DNA of 64,000 nt from an uncultured Caldisericota bacterium (GTDB lineage: Bacteria; Caldisericota; Caldisericia; Cryosericales; Cryosericaceae): the NCBI GenBank assembly GCA_903871855.1, contig CAIQIK010000049.1, forward strand, positions 31,612-95,611, given 5' to 3'. This document shows, piece after piece, positions 7,991-16,903 of this stretch. How positions within the stretch are numbered: the stretch's first letter is position 1; every line of letters starts with the position of its first letter. The notes below the pieces were generated by a model. That model saw only the letters and a list, made by a program, of their open reading frames with translations. It was not told where the DNA came from and did no database searches. A program made the translations under genes and the position numbers.

Positions 7991-9252
7991 GAACTGCTTC
8001 CGGTGGAGGCGCCAGCCACGGCGAATGTTCGCAGGCCCCGGAAGGTGTTAGGGGTCACGAAGATTATCATCGCCCCCAGGAACACGACGCCAATGACCCC
8101 GCTGACGAAGAAGCCCATATTGGCACCGAGGGCATCGCAGATCTTGCCGGCGTAGAGCGCGCCAATGGGGGTTGAACCGACGAAAACGAGGTTGTAGGCG
8201 GCCATGACGCGGCCGCGCATGCTGTCGGGCGACTGCATCTGGAGCGCGGTGTTGCACATCGTCGACAACGCCGCCATGCCGAACCCGCAGAAGACGAGCA
8301 GCAGGCCGGTCAAGTAAAAATTCCGTTGTATTCCGACGAGAACCATCGCAACCGCGAGGATGAACCCCGAACCATAGACATAGACGGGGGTCGGTTCCAG
8401 GCGTGTTCCGCCGAGAGACATAAGTACCCCGGCGGCCAGTGCCCCTACTCCCATTGCCGACATCAGTCCCCCGTAGCCATCTGCCTGCAGACCAAGAGTC
8501 AGCTTGGCGAAGCTGGGAATGAAGATGTTGAAATTGAGCAGGAACAGGCTGATGATGCCCGCTATCGTCAAGAGGCTCATGATGACCTGATTCCCGGCAA
8601 TGTACCTGGAGCCCTCGCGGACTTCCTGGGCATAACTCCCCATGTTGCCCTTGGTCGGCTTGCGGCCTGCTTTCATCAGGAGCAGACTGATGATAACGGC
8701 TATGAAACTGACTGCGTTCAGGGCAAATGTCCAGGGGATGCCCACAACAGCAATGAGAACCCCACCGATACCAGGGCCGACGACGCGGGCGATGTTGAAC
8801 ATCGTGCTGTTGAGCGCAACAGCGTTAACGACGGCGGACCTGTCGTTTACCTGTTCGCCCACAAATGCCTGTCTCGTCGGCCAGTCGACAGCACTGATGA
8901 GACCCGTGACAGCCGCAATAACCAGCACCTGCCAGTACTGCGCATGACCTCCGAATGTTACGGCGGCCAGAGCGGCGGCAGCCAGCGCATACATGATCTG
9001 CGTGAACAACAGGATCGAGCGCTTCGGAAAACGATCGATGACTGGTCCAATGAACACCGAGAGGATCAGAGAGGGGAGAAACTGGATGCTGGTCAACAAT
9101 CCGAGCTTAAAGGGTGAGTTTGTCAGTTTGAGAACCAGCCAGGATTGGCCGGTGTTTTGGAGCCACGTACCGACAAGAGATATGCTCTGGCCGACAAACC
9201 ACAGCCGGTAGTCTTTGGACTCAAAAGCCGGCAGTCGCTTTCTGATATTCAC
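7930..9252 (-). CDS. MFS exporter (EntS/MFS_3-like)
   Basis: A 440-residue transporter with about 12 hydrophobic helices. 'SLVGTWLQNTGQSWLVLKLT' near the N-terminus, 'GPVIDRFPKRSILL' (the loop 2-3 signature) and 'SPDSMRGRVMAAYNLVF' are typical of the enterobactin-exporter-like branch of the major facilitator superfamily. It should move a small molecule out of the cell using the proton gradient. The start is GTG with AAGGAAGAGG just upstream. The C-terminal 20 codons overlap the 3' end of the sensor kinase on the opposite strand; that tail (Ser/Gly/Ala-rich) is outside the membrane domain. Substrate unknown. Confidence 0.82.
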   Translation of the reverse strand: MNIRKRLPAFESKDYRLWFVGQSISLVGTWLQNTGQSWLVLKLTNSPFKLGLLTSIQFLPSLILSVFIGPVIDRFPKRSILLFTQIMYALAAAALAAVTFGGHAQYWQVLVIAAVTGLISAVDWPTRQAFVGEQVNDRSAVVNAVALNSTMFNIARVVGPGIGGVLIAVVGIPWTFALNAVSFIAVIISLLLMKAGRKPTKGNMGSYAQEVREGSRYIAGNQVIMSLLTIAGIISLFLLNFNIFIPSFAKLTLGLQADGYGGLMSAMGVGALAAGVLMSLGGTRLEPTPVYVYGSGFILAVAMVLVGIQRNFYLTGLLLVFCGFGMAALSTMCNTALQMQSPDSMRGRVMAAYNLVFVGSTPIGALYAGKICDALGANMGFFVSGVIGVVFLGAMIIFVTPNTFRGLRTFAVAGASTGSSSQTVGFSDGLDARAAGVDKD

Positions 9253-9324
9253 CCAGCCTCTTCCTTTCGCTAACCGAATTATTCGATGGAGACAGTGTAC
9301 TCCCGATCCTGCAGAATCATGAAC

Positions 9325-10602
9325 CTACTTGCCTACCATCTGGAGCACGGTCTGGACCGTCAGCGTTCCGGCAAGAACGATCATGACGATAGCCTGCGCC
9401 CATACGGCGATGTTCTTGCCCCGACTGTTGACGTACTCACCCATCAATGACTTGTCATTGATCAGCTTCAGCATGAGGACAAGTATCAAAGGAAGCAGGA
9501 CGCCGTTCGCCGCTTGCGAAAACAGCATGATACCGATGAGCTTGCTCTCCGGTACGAACATGATTGTCCCCGCTCCCACAACGATCAGAGCCGTATACAG
9601 ACTATAGAAGAGAGGGGCCTCGCGGAATGACTTGCCGACTCCCGACTCCCAGCCAAATGCTTCGGCCACGGCCAACGCCGTCGAGAGAGGGAGAACCCCG
9701 GCCGCCATGATCGAAGCATTGATCAGGCCGACGGCGAAGAGGATCGATGCGTATTTCCCCGCGAGTGGTGCCAGTGCGCCTGCCGCTTCTGCCGCTGTAT
9801 TGACCCGGACGCCTGCCACAAACAGAGTACTTGCGCACGCAACAACGATGAAAAAGGAGACGAAGTTGGTAAGGAAACTGCCGATATAGGTGTCCAGAGC
9901 CTCATAGCGATAGTGCTTCAGGTCGATCGCCTTCTCTGCGACCGAAGACTGCTGGTAGAACTGCATCCAGGGCGCAATGGTCGTGCCGATCGTCGCGATG
10001 AACAGTGAGATGAACTCGGGGTTCATCTGGAAACTGGGCACCGCAGTCGACCGGGCGACGACGCCCCAGTTGGGATGTGCCATGAAAGCACTGATGACAT
10101 AGGTCAGAAACAGGACACAGAACAGGAGCAGAACCTTCTCCACAGCGCGATATGACCCCTTGACGACCAGAAGCCAGACGAAAAATGCTACCACTGGAAT
10201 GGCGATGAAACGGTTCAGGCCCAGGATTGAGCTGGCTCCCGCTACGCCAGCAAATTCTCCCATGGTATTGGCGAGGTTAGTGAACACCAGCAGTACCATG
10301 ACAACCATGGTCAGGCGAATACCAAACCGTTCGCGGATCAGGTCTGCCAGCCCCTTGCCCGTGACGACGCCCATCCGGGCGCTCATCTCCTGGATCATGG
10401 CCAGCGTAAACGTAATGAGCACGAGCATCCACAACATGGAGTACCCGAACCTAGCCCCGATGACACTGTAGGTGGTGATGCCCCCTGCGTCGTTGTCGAC
10501 ATTGCCTGTGATGATACCGGGTCCAAGAACAGCGAGCATGATGGGCAGCGTCAGCGCGAAACGCCGCACCCTTCCCCTGATGCGTTCCCAGATCCGTGCC
10601 AT
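9325..10602 (-). CDS. NRAMP-related cation transporter with non-canonical metal site (possible Mg2+ transporter)
   Basis: A 425-residue membrane protein of the NRAMP superfamily with about 11 helices. The first helix reads 'GPGIITGNVDNDAGGI', so the canonical DPGN metal-site motif is replaced by D-A-G-G; in helix 6 the usual MPHN becomes 'IAPWM', losing the metal-coordinating Met. NRAMP relatives lacking that Met are known to carry Mg2+ rather than Mn2+/Fe2+. The next gene upstream, 9 bp away, encodes the MgtE-N/CBS type of Mg2+-sensing module, which supports this reading. A canonical NRAMP is encoded separately at 16904. Substrate is inference. Confidence 0.78.
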   Translation of the reverse strand: MARIWERIRGRVRRFALTLPIMLAVLGPGIITGNVDNDAGGITTYSVIGARFGYSMLWMLVLITFTLAMIQEMSARMGVVTGKGLADLIRERFGIRLTMVVMVLLVFTNLANTMGEFAGVAGASSILGLNRFIAIPVVAFFVWLLVVKGSYRAVEKVLLLFCVLFLTYVISAFMAHPNWGVVARSTAVPSFQMNPEFISLFIATIGTTIAPWMQFYQQSSVAEKAIDLKHYRYEALDTYIGSFLTNFVSFFIVVACASTLFVAGVRVNTAAEAAGALAPLAGKYASILFAVGLINASIMAAGVLPLSTALAVAEAFGWESGVGKSFREAPLFYSLYTALIVVGAGTIMFVPESKLIGIMLFSQAANGVLLPLILVLMLKLINDKSLMGEYVNSRGKNIAVWAQAIVMIVLAGTLTVQTVLQMVGK

Positions 10603-10611
10603 AGCGCCAGG

Positions 10612-11835
10612 CTAGTCCATCGCCTGGTCGAGGACGTCATCGACCGTGACAATGCCCTGCAGGACGCCCTCGTGATCAACGACCGGCAGCGCAAGGTAGT
10701 TGTACTTCCCGATGATCTCGGCCACTCTGCCCTTCGGATCGTCCACGAACACTGAAACGGTGCGCTTCTGCATGATGTCAACCACAGCCGTGCCAGGCTG
10801 CGCGACAATCAGCGCCCGCAGCGACAGGATCCCCGCCAGATGCCCGTCATCGTCAGTTACGTACAGGTAGTAAATGGTCTCCGTGTCTGGAGCTTCCCGA
10901 CGCAGAAGCCCGATGACGTGCTCGGCCGACATCTCCTGTCTGATCTCGAGATAGTCGTTGGTCATGAGGCCGCCGGCCGTATCCTCATCATAGGCCAGCA
11001 GCTCACGAACGTCCGCACGTTCTTGCGGTTCCATTTCCTGAAGCATTGCCTCCTGCGTTTCAGCCCGCGTGTCCTGCAGGATGTCCGCAGCGTCATCAGG
11101 GTCCATCTCCTCAAGAATGTCGGCTGCGCGGGCTACGCCGAGCCGTTCCAGGATGGTGACCTTGACCTTGTCGTCCTCCAGTTCGGCCAGCGTATCGGCC
11201 GCCTGCTCGTCGTTGAGCGCCTTGAACAGAGCGTCGCGCTCGTTGAAATCCAGATCGTCCACAATGTCCGCCAGGTCCGAAGGGTGCAGTTTTGAGAGCT
11301 CTTTCCACGTTGCTCTCACCTGGACGCTGCGAACATCACGCCCAAGGGGCTTTACGAAGCTCCACGGAATCGAGTTCTCATTGATCTTATGATGGCGTCT
11401 CCGTTCGACAACATGGATGAGCCACGCAAACCCCGCCCTGCGCATGAAGCTCCGGAACCCGGCATCCGCCGCTATGACACGCAACTGCCCATGACTTTCC
11501 GCCAGCTCGATATCATTTACACGCACGACCTTGGCACCATGGATGTCGACAATCTGTTTGTCGAGGACATGGTTGAGCAACAGCATGGACGTGTCTTCCA
11601 GCTTGAAGTTGGGCTGAAGTTCTGCATCAGCGAGTTTGAGAGTGCACTCCGTGATGCCCAGGCCGCGCACGTTGTGCCATGCCACGCGCGTCAAGCCGCG
11701 CCGCGTCGTGACAAGAACAGCCATGACGGCCGGGAACTTTTCGCCGGTCGCCACTTCAAGATCAGTTATCGATCCGACTACAGTTTGCTTCCGATCCAGA
11801 ACGCGCATGCCAAGAATGTTACTGAGGTAGAACAT
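10612..11835 (-). CDS. PRC-barrel / MgtE N-domain / CBS-pair protein, probable Mg2+ sensor partner
   Basis: A 407-residue soluble protein. Residues 1-85 and about 86-160 look like PRC-barrel repeats ('LGMRVLDRKQTVVGSITDLEV', 'LLNHVLDKQIVDIHGAKVV'). Residues about 180-275 are an MgtE intracellular N-domain of short helical repeats ('LHPSDLADIVDDLDFNERDA', 'MDPDDAADILQD'), and residues 280-407 form a CBS pair ('TAGGLMTNDYLEI', 'LALPVVDHEGVLQGIVTVDD'). In MgtE channels the N and CBS domains bind Mg2+ and gate the pore; here no membrane domain is attached. The gene precedes the NRAMP-like transporter in one operon, so it likely gates or senses for it. The ATG has AGGAGG 5 nt upstream. Confidence 0.82.
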   Translation of the reverse strand: MFYLSNILGMRVLDRKQTVVGSITDLEVATGEKFPAVMAVLVTTRRGLTRVAWHNVRGLGITECTLKLADAELQPNFKLEDTSMLLLNHVLDKQIVDIHGAKVVRVNDIELAESHGQLRVIAADAGFRSFMRRAGFAWLIHVVERRRHHKINENSIPWSFVKPLGRDVRSVQVRATWKELSKLHPSDLADIVDDLDFNERDALFKALNDEQAADTLAELEDDKVKVTILERLGVARAADILEEMDPDDAADILQDTRAETQEAMLQEMEPQERADVRELLAYDEDTAGGLMTNDYLEIRQEMSAEHVIGLLRREAPDTETIYYLYVTDDDGHLAGILSLRALIVAQPGTAVVDIMQKRTVSVFVDDPKGRVAEIIGKYNYLALPVVDHEGVLQGIVTVDDVLDQAMD

Positions 11836-11954
11836 TTGCGCCTCCTGGGGCGAGAGAATGGCACAGCGTCTGTATGCTACGCATGATGACTTCTGGTGTC
11901 AAGCGTGCGCATGAAAGTATCGCAATCAGCGTGGTGAGTGCAGGTTCGGACGAT

Positions 11955-13427
11955 CTACGGACGGCCGTCGACCTCGACCCTGGAGACGGATGATACCGCT
12001 TCCTCGCCGATGAGCAGAGCCTCAGGAAGAGGCAAGTGCTCGATGACGTTCTGGCGCCAGTCCACCGTGAACACAAGAATGAGCGAGAGCAAACCCGCCA
12101 CTACATTGCTGACAGTCATACCAATCCAGACGCCACGTGATCCGAGTTTCAGGGCCATGGCAAAAAACCACGCCAGCGGAACGCGCAGGCCCCAAAGTCG
12201 AACCAGGTCCAGGATCATGTTCGGAACGTTGTGTCCCGATCCCTGAAACGCCGACTGGACGCCCATCATGAGCGCAAAGAACGGATTGGCCCAGAGGAAG
12301 ATTGACATAAAGAGGACGCCTTCAGCGATGATTTCCGGCTGGCTCGGAATGAACGCCCGGAACACCAGGGGCGTAATAAGGCGCAGAACAACGCTCGCAA
12401 CTGCCATGAGGCCGACGATGGCGGTCGTCCCCTGCCGCACAACGGCCGTGGCCCTGTCCTTCATGCCAGCACCCAGCGCCTGTCCCGCCATCGTGGCTAT
12501 GCCCATACCAGCCCCGTCGTTGATGAGAGAGGTAATGCTGAACATCCTGTCCCCTATCCCGTACGCCGACAACGCAATCGTGGGGTTAGGGACGCGGCCG
12601 ATAATCCCCGTCAGGACAATGAAGCCGAAGGACGTACCGGATGCCCCGACTGAGGCGGGAAGACCGATGCGGAGGATCCGTTTGACCCAGGCAATCTCGG
12701 GGCGCAGATCCCGCCAGATCACTCTCAGCTTTCGCCTGCCGGTCATGAGGACCCAGAGCGAGATACCGGCGGACAGGATCTGGCACAGAATGGTCGCAAG
12801 AGCGGCACCCGCCACGCCCATGCGAGCGAATGGACCCCACCCGAAGATCATGAACGGGTCCAGGATGACATTCAGACCGACCGTGATCGCGTTGATGACC
12901 ATGGGCGTCACCGTATCTCCATAGGCATTCATGATCTGCGCGTACAGGGCCGAGACGAAGATAGCAGGCATCCCGACGAAGATGATTCGTGTGTAACTTA
13001 TCGCCATCGCCGAAATGGCCCGGTCTGGAGTCAGGACGGGAAGGAGGATTGGCGACAGCACCACGCCGATGAACGCCACTGCGAATCCAAGCAGAATCGC
13101 CAGAGACATGGTCTGACCGGCCGCCTTCTCCGCATCAGCCTCGTTGTGCGCTCCCATGAACTGTGAAACGAGAGCAAGACCCGAGGACCCGAATCCGAAC
13201 GCAAACGCGATGAGGAACCAGACGACCGGTCCTGCCACCTGAAGTCCGGCGACTGCAGCCGCATTCTCGGCTTTTGGCATGTGCCCGACCCAGAATGTGT
13301 CGGTCATGTTGTACACCATGTTGAGCAGCGAGCTTACCATGACGGGCCAGGACAGCCGGAACATTGTCGTGACGACTGGACCGTGAAGGATCTCCTCGCG
13401 CGTAGGCATTCTGGAGCGATTGTTCAT
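11955..13427 (-). CDS. MATE family efflux transporter
   Basis: A 490-residue protein with about 12 helices in two matching halves, as in the MATE (multidrug and toxin extrusion) family. 'LSWPVMVSSLLNMVYNMTDT' opens the first half and 'ILRIGLPASVGASGTSFGF' the second; 'GDTVTPMVINAITVGLNVIL' is the conserved helix 5 region. It likely expels organic cations or drugs using a Na+ or H+ gradient. It lies 9 bp after a second MATE gene on the same strand, and the two proteins are clearly paralogous along their whole length. GGAGAGG precedes the ATG. Confidence 0.88.
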   Translation of the reverse strand: MNNRSRMPTREEILHGPVVTTMFRLSWPVMVSSLLNMVYNMTDTFWVGHMPKAENAAAVAGLQVAGPVVWFLIAFAFGFGSSGLALVSQFMGAHNEADAEKAAGQTMSLAILLGFAVAFIGVVLSPILLPVLTPDRAISAMAISYTRIIFVGMPAIFVSALYAQIMNAYGDTVTPMVINAITVGLNVILDPFMIFGWGPFARMGVAGAALATILCQILSAGISLWVLMTGRRKLRVIWRDLRPEIAWVKRILRIGLPASVGASGTSFGFIVLTGIIGRVPNPTIALSAYGIGDRMFSITSLINDGAGMGIATMAGQALGAGMKDRATAVVRQGTTAIVGLMAVASVVLRLITPLVFRAFIPSQPEIIAEGVLFMSIFLWANPFFALMMGVQSAFQGSGHNVPNMILDLVRLWGLRVPLAWFFAMALKLGSRGVWIGMTVSNVVAGLLSLILVFTVDWRQNVIEHLPLPEALLIGEEAVSSVSRVEVDGRP

Positions 13428-13436
13428 GTTCCTCTC

Positions 13437-14897
13437 CTATGCCTGGGGTTCGGCTGGGACAGCCACCACGTCAGGGGTTCCTCCCTCAGAAACCTCGTAT
13501 GTAACAGCGGAAGGGTGTTCAATCACCTTGTGGTGCCAGTCGACGGTCGCCAAAAACACAAGAGCGAGCACGGCCGCAAGAACGTTGCTCACCAGCATGC
13601 CGGTCCAGATGCCGCGCGATCCCATGTGCAGGGCGAACCCAAACAACCATGACAGCGGGACGCGAAGACCCCAGAGACGTACGAGCTGCATGATCATTGG
13701 CGGTGTGTTGTGTCCTGAACCCTGGAACGCCGCCTGGACCCCGCTGACGATGCCGAAGAACGGAATGGAGGGCAAAAACAGGGACATAAACAGGATTCCT
13801 TCCCTGATGATCGCCGGCTGTGTGGGAATGAAGGCTCTGAACAACCATGGCGTGAGAATCCACAGAAGAGCTCCTTCACCCACAAGCATGCCAAACATCA
13901 GCGCTGTGCCGGTCCATACAACACCGTTGGCTCGTTTCCGCAGGTCGCCGCCCAAAGCGTGCCCAACCATCGTCGAGATGGCAAGCGACAGGCCGTCGAT
14001 GGCAATGAAACTGATGTTGATGAAGCGGTCCCCGATACCATATGCAGAGAGCGCTACCGTCGCGTTGGAGACGCGGCCGATGATACCCGTCAAAACCAGA
14101 AATCCGAATGATGTCCCGGAGACACCAATAGAGGCTGGAAGGCCGATCTTGAGAATACGCCTGTACCAGACCCAGTCCGGCAGAAGGTCGCGCCAGCTGA
14201 CGCGAAGTCCGTGTCTCCCCTTAAACAGTATGACGAGCGAGATAGCTGCAGCGATTGCCTGGCAGATGATGGTCGCCCACGCAGCCCCGGCAACTGTCAT
14301 GCGCGCGAAGGGCCACCACCCGAAAATCATGAATGGGTCCAATACGATGTTCAGAACGACCGTCGCCAGGTTCACGACCATAGGCGTGATCGTATCGCCA
14401 TATGCTGCCATGACCTGGGCATACGCCGCGGCGACGAACTCAAAGGGCATGCCTATGAAGATGATGCGCGTGTAGACCGTTCCCGCGCGAGCGACGGCAG
14501 GATCCGACGTGAGGAGCCTCAACAGGGCGGGCGAGAAGATGATACCTGTCACCATGATGAACAGCCCAAAGGCAATCGACAGGGAAAGCGTCTTGGCAGC
14601 TGCCGTATTCGCTTCCTGCTTGCGATGGGCGCCCATGTACTGGGACACCAACGCCAATCCTCCGGAGTTGAACCCGAAGGCAAATGCCATGAGGAAGAAA
14701 ATGACAGGTCCAGCTATCTGAAGCCCAGCGACGGCGGAGGCATTCTCCGCCACGGGCAAGTGACCCACCCAGAAGGTATCGGCCATGTTGTAGAGGTAGT
14801 GGAGCAAGCTGGAAATCATCAACGGCCATGCCAGCTTGAACATGGTCCAAACGATGGGTCCCTCCAGTATCTCTTTTCTTGATGCGGTTCTTGCCAC
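13437..14897 (-). CDS. MATE family efflux transporter (tandem paralog)
   Basis: A 486-residue MATE transporter, first gene of a two-gene operon with the previous entry. Shared blocks include 'ILKIGLPASIGVSGTSFGF' and 'GDTITPMVVNLATVVLNIVL'. The start is the GTG at 14897, because GGAGG lies 5 nt before it; an ATG at 14921 lacks a good site. A promoter with an inverted repeat between its -35 and -10 boxes lies about 55 bp upstream, so expression is probably repressed until an inducer, perhaps an exported compound, is present. The two proteins could also work as a heteromer, but that is speculation. Confidence 0.87.
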   Translation of the reverse strand: MARTASRKEILEGPIVWTMFKLAWPLMISSLLHYLYNMADTFWVGHLPVAENASAVAGLQIAGPVIFFLMAFAFGFNSGGLALVSQYMGAHRKQEANTAAAKTLSLSIAFGLFIMVTGIIFSPALLRLLTSDPAVARAGTVYTRIIFIGMPFEFVAAAYAQVMAAYGDTITPMVVNLATVVLNIVLDPFMIFGWWPFARMTVAGAAWATIICQAIAAAISLVILFKGRHGLRVSWRDLLPDWVWYRRILKIGLPASIGVSGTSFGFLVLTGIIGRVSNATVALSAYGIGDRFINISFIAIDGLSLAISTMVGHALGGDLRKRANGVVWTGTALMFGMLVGEGALLWILTPWLFRAFIPTQPAIIREGILFMSLFLPSIPFFGIVSGVQAAFQGSGHNTPPMIMQLVRLWGLRVPLSWLFGFALHMGSRGIWTGMLVSNVLAAVLALVFLATVDWHHKVIEHPSAVTYEVSEGGTPDVVAVPAEPQA

Positions 14898-14949
14898 GAT
14901 ATCCTCCGTGCGGCGCGGCATCAGCCCGCACCTGCTTCAAGTGTCTAGT

Positions 14950-14977
14950 AGTATATCCTTATTCGTACTACGAACAA
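14950..14977 (-). promoter_or_regulatory. promoter with internal operator for the MATE operon
   Basis: On the minus strand TTGTTC and TATACT are separated by 16 bp. The spacer region carries an inverted repeat TTCGTA-n-TACGAA (14962-14974), which overlaps the -35 box, a typical place for a MarR- or TetR-type repressor. Transcription would start near 14943 and read into the MATE genes. Confidence 0.55.
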
Positions 14978-15002
14978 GAAATGGTCTGGATCCCCTATAA
15001 AG

Positions 15003-15030
15003 AAGGGAAGCGTCATATGGCGCCTCCCTT
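15003..15030 (-). terminator. probable terminator after cas6
   Basis: On the minus strand a 10-bp stem (AAGGGAGGCG pairing with CGCTTCCCTT, one G-U pair) with a 7-8 nt loop is followed by CTTTATAGG. The T-tract is weak, but the hairpin lies 24-51 bp past the cas6 stop and upstream of the MATE promoter. Confidence 0.5.
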
Positions 15031-15053
15031 GGTCAACTGAATCTCGATCGAAG

Positions 15054-16688
15054 CTAGTGGTTGTAGGGACCGCCCTTGCTTCCCCTGTGATCGCGCGGAT
15101 CACCATGCCCTCCACTTGGACGGTGCACTGAACCAGAGCTTCCGCTTGATTTTGAAGCACCAAAACTCCCAGTGCGTCTGTCGCCCTGAGGACGCCTGCC
15201 TCCACTTGATGAATGACCAGAAGCTCCAGAACGAGGTCCCCCGCGATGCTCGTTCGGACGAGGACCTCCCGTGCTCTCGGTACCGTCTGGACGGACGAAA
15301 CGCGGCAGCTCGGTCTTTGCCTTGCCATCCCAGATGCTGTAGGAACCGGTAGCCGCCTTCTCGTGGCTCACCGGCTTGATGTCGGGAGCGTAGCGGCTTA
15401 CAAACTTGCGACGCGGTTCCTCTGTGCCACGGGGACTTCTGCGATCAGAAGAACCACTGCGCGGAGAAGACTGAAACCCTCGACTGTCCTTGCTTGGGCG
15501 TCTCGTTCCCCGGCTCGTCCCTGGCGTGCCGTCGAGTCGCGGTCCCTCCGTCTTTGGACGGTCAGAGTATGGTCTGTCAGTGCGCGAGCGATCTGAATGT
15601 GGGCGGTCCGAGGTAGAACGCTCTGTGTGCGGCCTGTCCGAACGCGGGCGGTCTGAATGCTCACCCTGAGGACGCGGGCTGCTGGCATGCGTTCGATCGT
15701 CTCTGGATCCTGCACTCCTCGAGGAGCTGTTCTGGCCGGCGGCGTGATGCTCGCCGTGCCATACGTGCCCCTCCTGTCCACGACTATCCGACCGCCCGTG
15801 ACGGTCTGGCTGTTCCTGATCGGCCGCGGCGGGAGGTGCCGAAGGTATCCTGCGCACCTCATGAGTATCTTCCTCTGTCCTGCGACGCCAGTGAGCGTCA
15901 TCCTCTCCCTCAGGCGCTATGTCGAACATCCCAAAGCCGTGAGAGTTTTTACCTCCAAGACCCGATTCGTACAGGAACGATAACAGCTTGACGTCCCCGG
16001 TCAGCTGAAAATGTCCCGTGTAGCCACGCACAGGTGTGTCCTTGAACGAGATGACTGCCAGATGTGGTGTATGGTCGAGACAGCTGATGCTGAACCCATC
16101 ACTCGGTGCCTTCTCCTGCGTCCAGGCGTAGTACTTGCGCACGGCATTGTCCAGAACAATCTTGGAGAACAGCGGGTCGTCGGGCGCAAAGTAGCGCGCG
16201 GAGTTGCTGTCCTTGTTCTCGCTCTGGTACACGGTGATGGGGCTGATGGTGCGAATGCGCCATGTGACCAGCCCGTGAGTGGGGATGGTAACAGCGTAGG
16301 CGGCACTGACACGCACCGACTGCACGAGGTTCCGCTCGAGGTGAAGGTCATGAGCCTGCTCCAGGCGAGGTGCAAGTGCCTGGATAAACTCGGGGCTGGG
16401 TGATGACAAATAGAACCAGACCGGTGACGACATCACCAGCTGATAGTGAACGTGTCCGTCCCCTTCAGCTTCTCCACGCGGGGCAACGTCGATGCGCTCC
16501 ACCGACTTGGCATAGAGCTGCGAAAAGGTAAAGAGCTTGAAATGGGCTTCTTCCGTTCCTGTCGCGATGCCAGACCACTTGATGTCTTCCGGGATGCACG
16601 CATTGACAAGCCCCTGCACGTAAGGGTTGTACCCTTGAGGCAAAATGAACTTGCCGAGAGCGCTCTGTACTTCGATCCTGATACGCAT
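15054..16688 (-). CDS. cas6: Cas6-family CRISPR endoribonuclease with long disordered Arg/Ser-rich C-terminal tail
   Basis: A 544-residue protein. Residues 1 to about 265 match the Cas6 RAMP fold: N-terminal 'MRIRIEVQSALGKFILP', the conserved 'HFKLFTFSQL' (candidate catalytic His49 and Lys51), and the C-terminal Gly-rich RNA-binding loop 'GLGGKNSHGFGMFDIAP'. Cas6 cuts CRISPR precursor RNA within the repeat. Residues about 270-544 are low complexity and charged, rich in Arg, Ser, Asp, Pro and Gly, with degenerate repeats such as 'SDRPHSDRSRTDRPYSDRP' and RGG/SGG-like ends; this looks intrinsically disordered and RNA-binding. Normal Cas6 is about 240-280 residues. No other cas gene and no repeat array is found in the window. 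The ATG has GGAGG 5 nt upstream. The frame is open and uninterrupted, so the tail is a true fusion. Confidence 0.8.
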   Translation of the reverse strand: MRIRIEVQSALGKFILPQGYNPYVQGLVNACIPEDIKWSGIATGTEEAHFKLFTFSQLYAKSVERIDVAPRGEAEGDGHVHYQLVMSSPVWFYLSSPSPEFIQALAPRLEQAHDLHLERNLVQSVRVSAAYAVTIPTHGLVTWRIRTISPITVYQSENKDSNSARYFAPDDPLFSKIVLDNAVRKYYAWTQEKAPSDGFSISCLDHTPHLAVISFKDTPVRGYTGHFQLTGDVKLLSFLYESGLGGKNSHGFGMFDIAPEGEDDAHWRRRTEEDTHEVRRIPSAPPAAADQEQPDRHGRSDSRGQEGHVWHGEHHAAGQNSSSRSAGSRDDRTHASSPRPQGEHSDRPRSDRPHTERSTSDRPHSDRSRTDRPYSDRPKTEGPRLDGTPGTSRGTRRPSKDSRGFQSSPRSGSSDRRSPRGTEEPRRKFVSRYAPDIKPVSHEKAATGSYSIWDGKAKTELPRFVRPDGTESTGGPRPNEHRGGPRSGASGHSSSGGRRPQGDRRTGSFGASKSSGSSGSVHRPSGGHGDPRDHRGSKGGPYNH

Positions 16689-16799
16689 AGAAACCTCCAC
16701 TCAATTCAGAGAACAGACAACCGGAAAGGTGAGCCATCACGGCCATGATGCACCCCGCCACTGGGGTGTTTGTTCGAATGTCCTGCTGTAGATACCAGT

Positions 16800-16827
16800 A
16801 GTATATGGGTTGTCGGGCGCGGTGCAA
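16800..16827 (-). promoter_or_regulatory. promoter for cas6
   Basis: Minus-strand TTGCAC and TATACT are separated by 16 bp, giving a predicted start about 105 nt upstream of the cas6 ATG. The gene therefore appears to be transcribed on its own. Confidence 0.55.
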
Positions 16828-16869
16828 TAACAACTTCAAGAGAGATGGCATAGATCCGCCCGCAGACGC

Positions 16870-16897
16870 TTGATGACATGCGTCCACCACGTATACT
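16870..16897 (+). promoter_or_regulatory. promoter for mntH, predicted leaderless transcript
   Basis: TTGATG and TATACT with a 16-bp spacer. The -10 box ends 6 nt before the mntH ATG at 16904, so transcription should begin at or within a base or two of the start codon. No Shine-Dalgarno sequence lies before the ATG, which agrees with a leaderless mRNA. Confidence 0.5.
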
Positions 16898-16903
16898 CAG
16901 GTC

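Noticed and set aside
15054..16700. CRISPR array near cas6
   Set aside because: The repetitive look here comes from the Arg/Ser-rich coding tail. No regularly spaced repeat-spacer pattern was seen here or elsewhere in the window.
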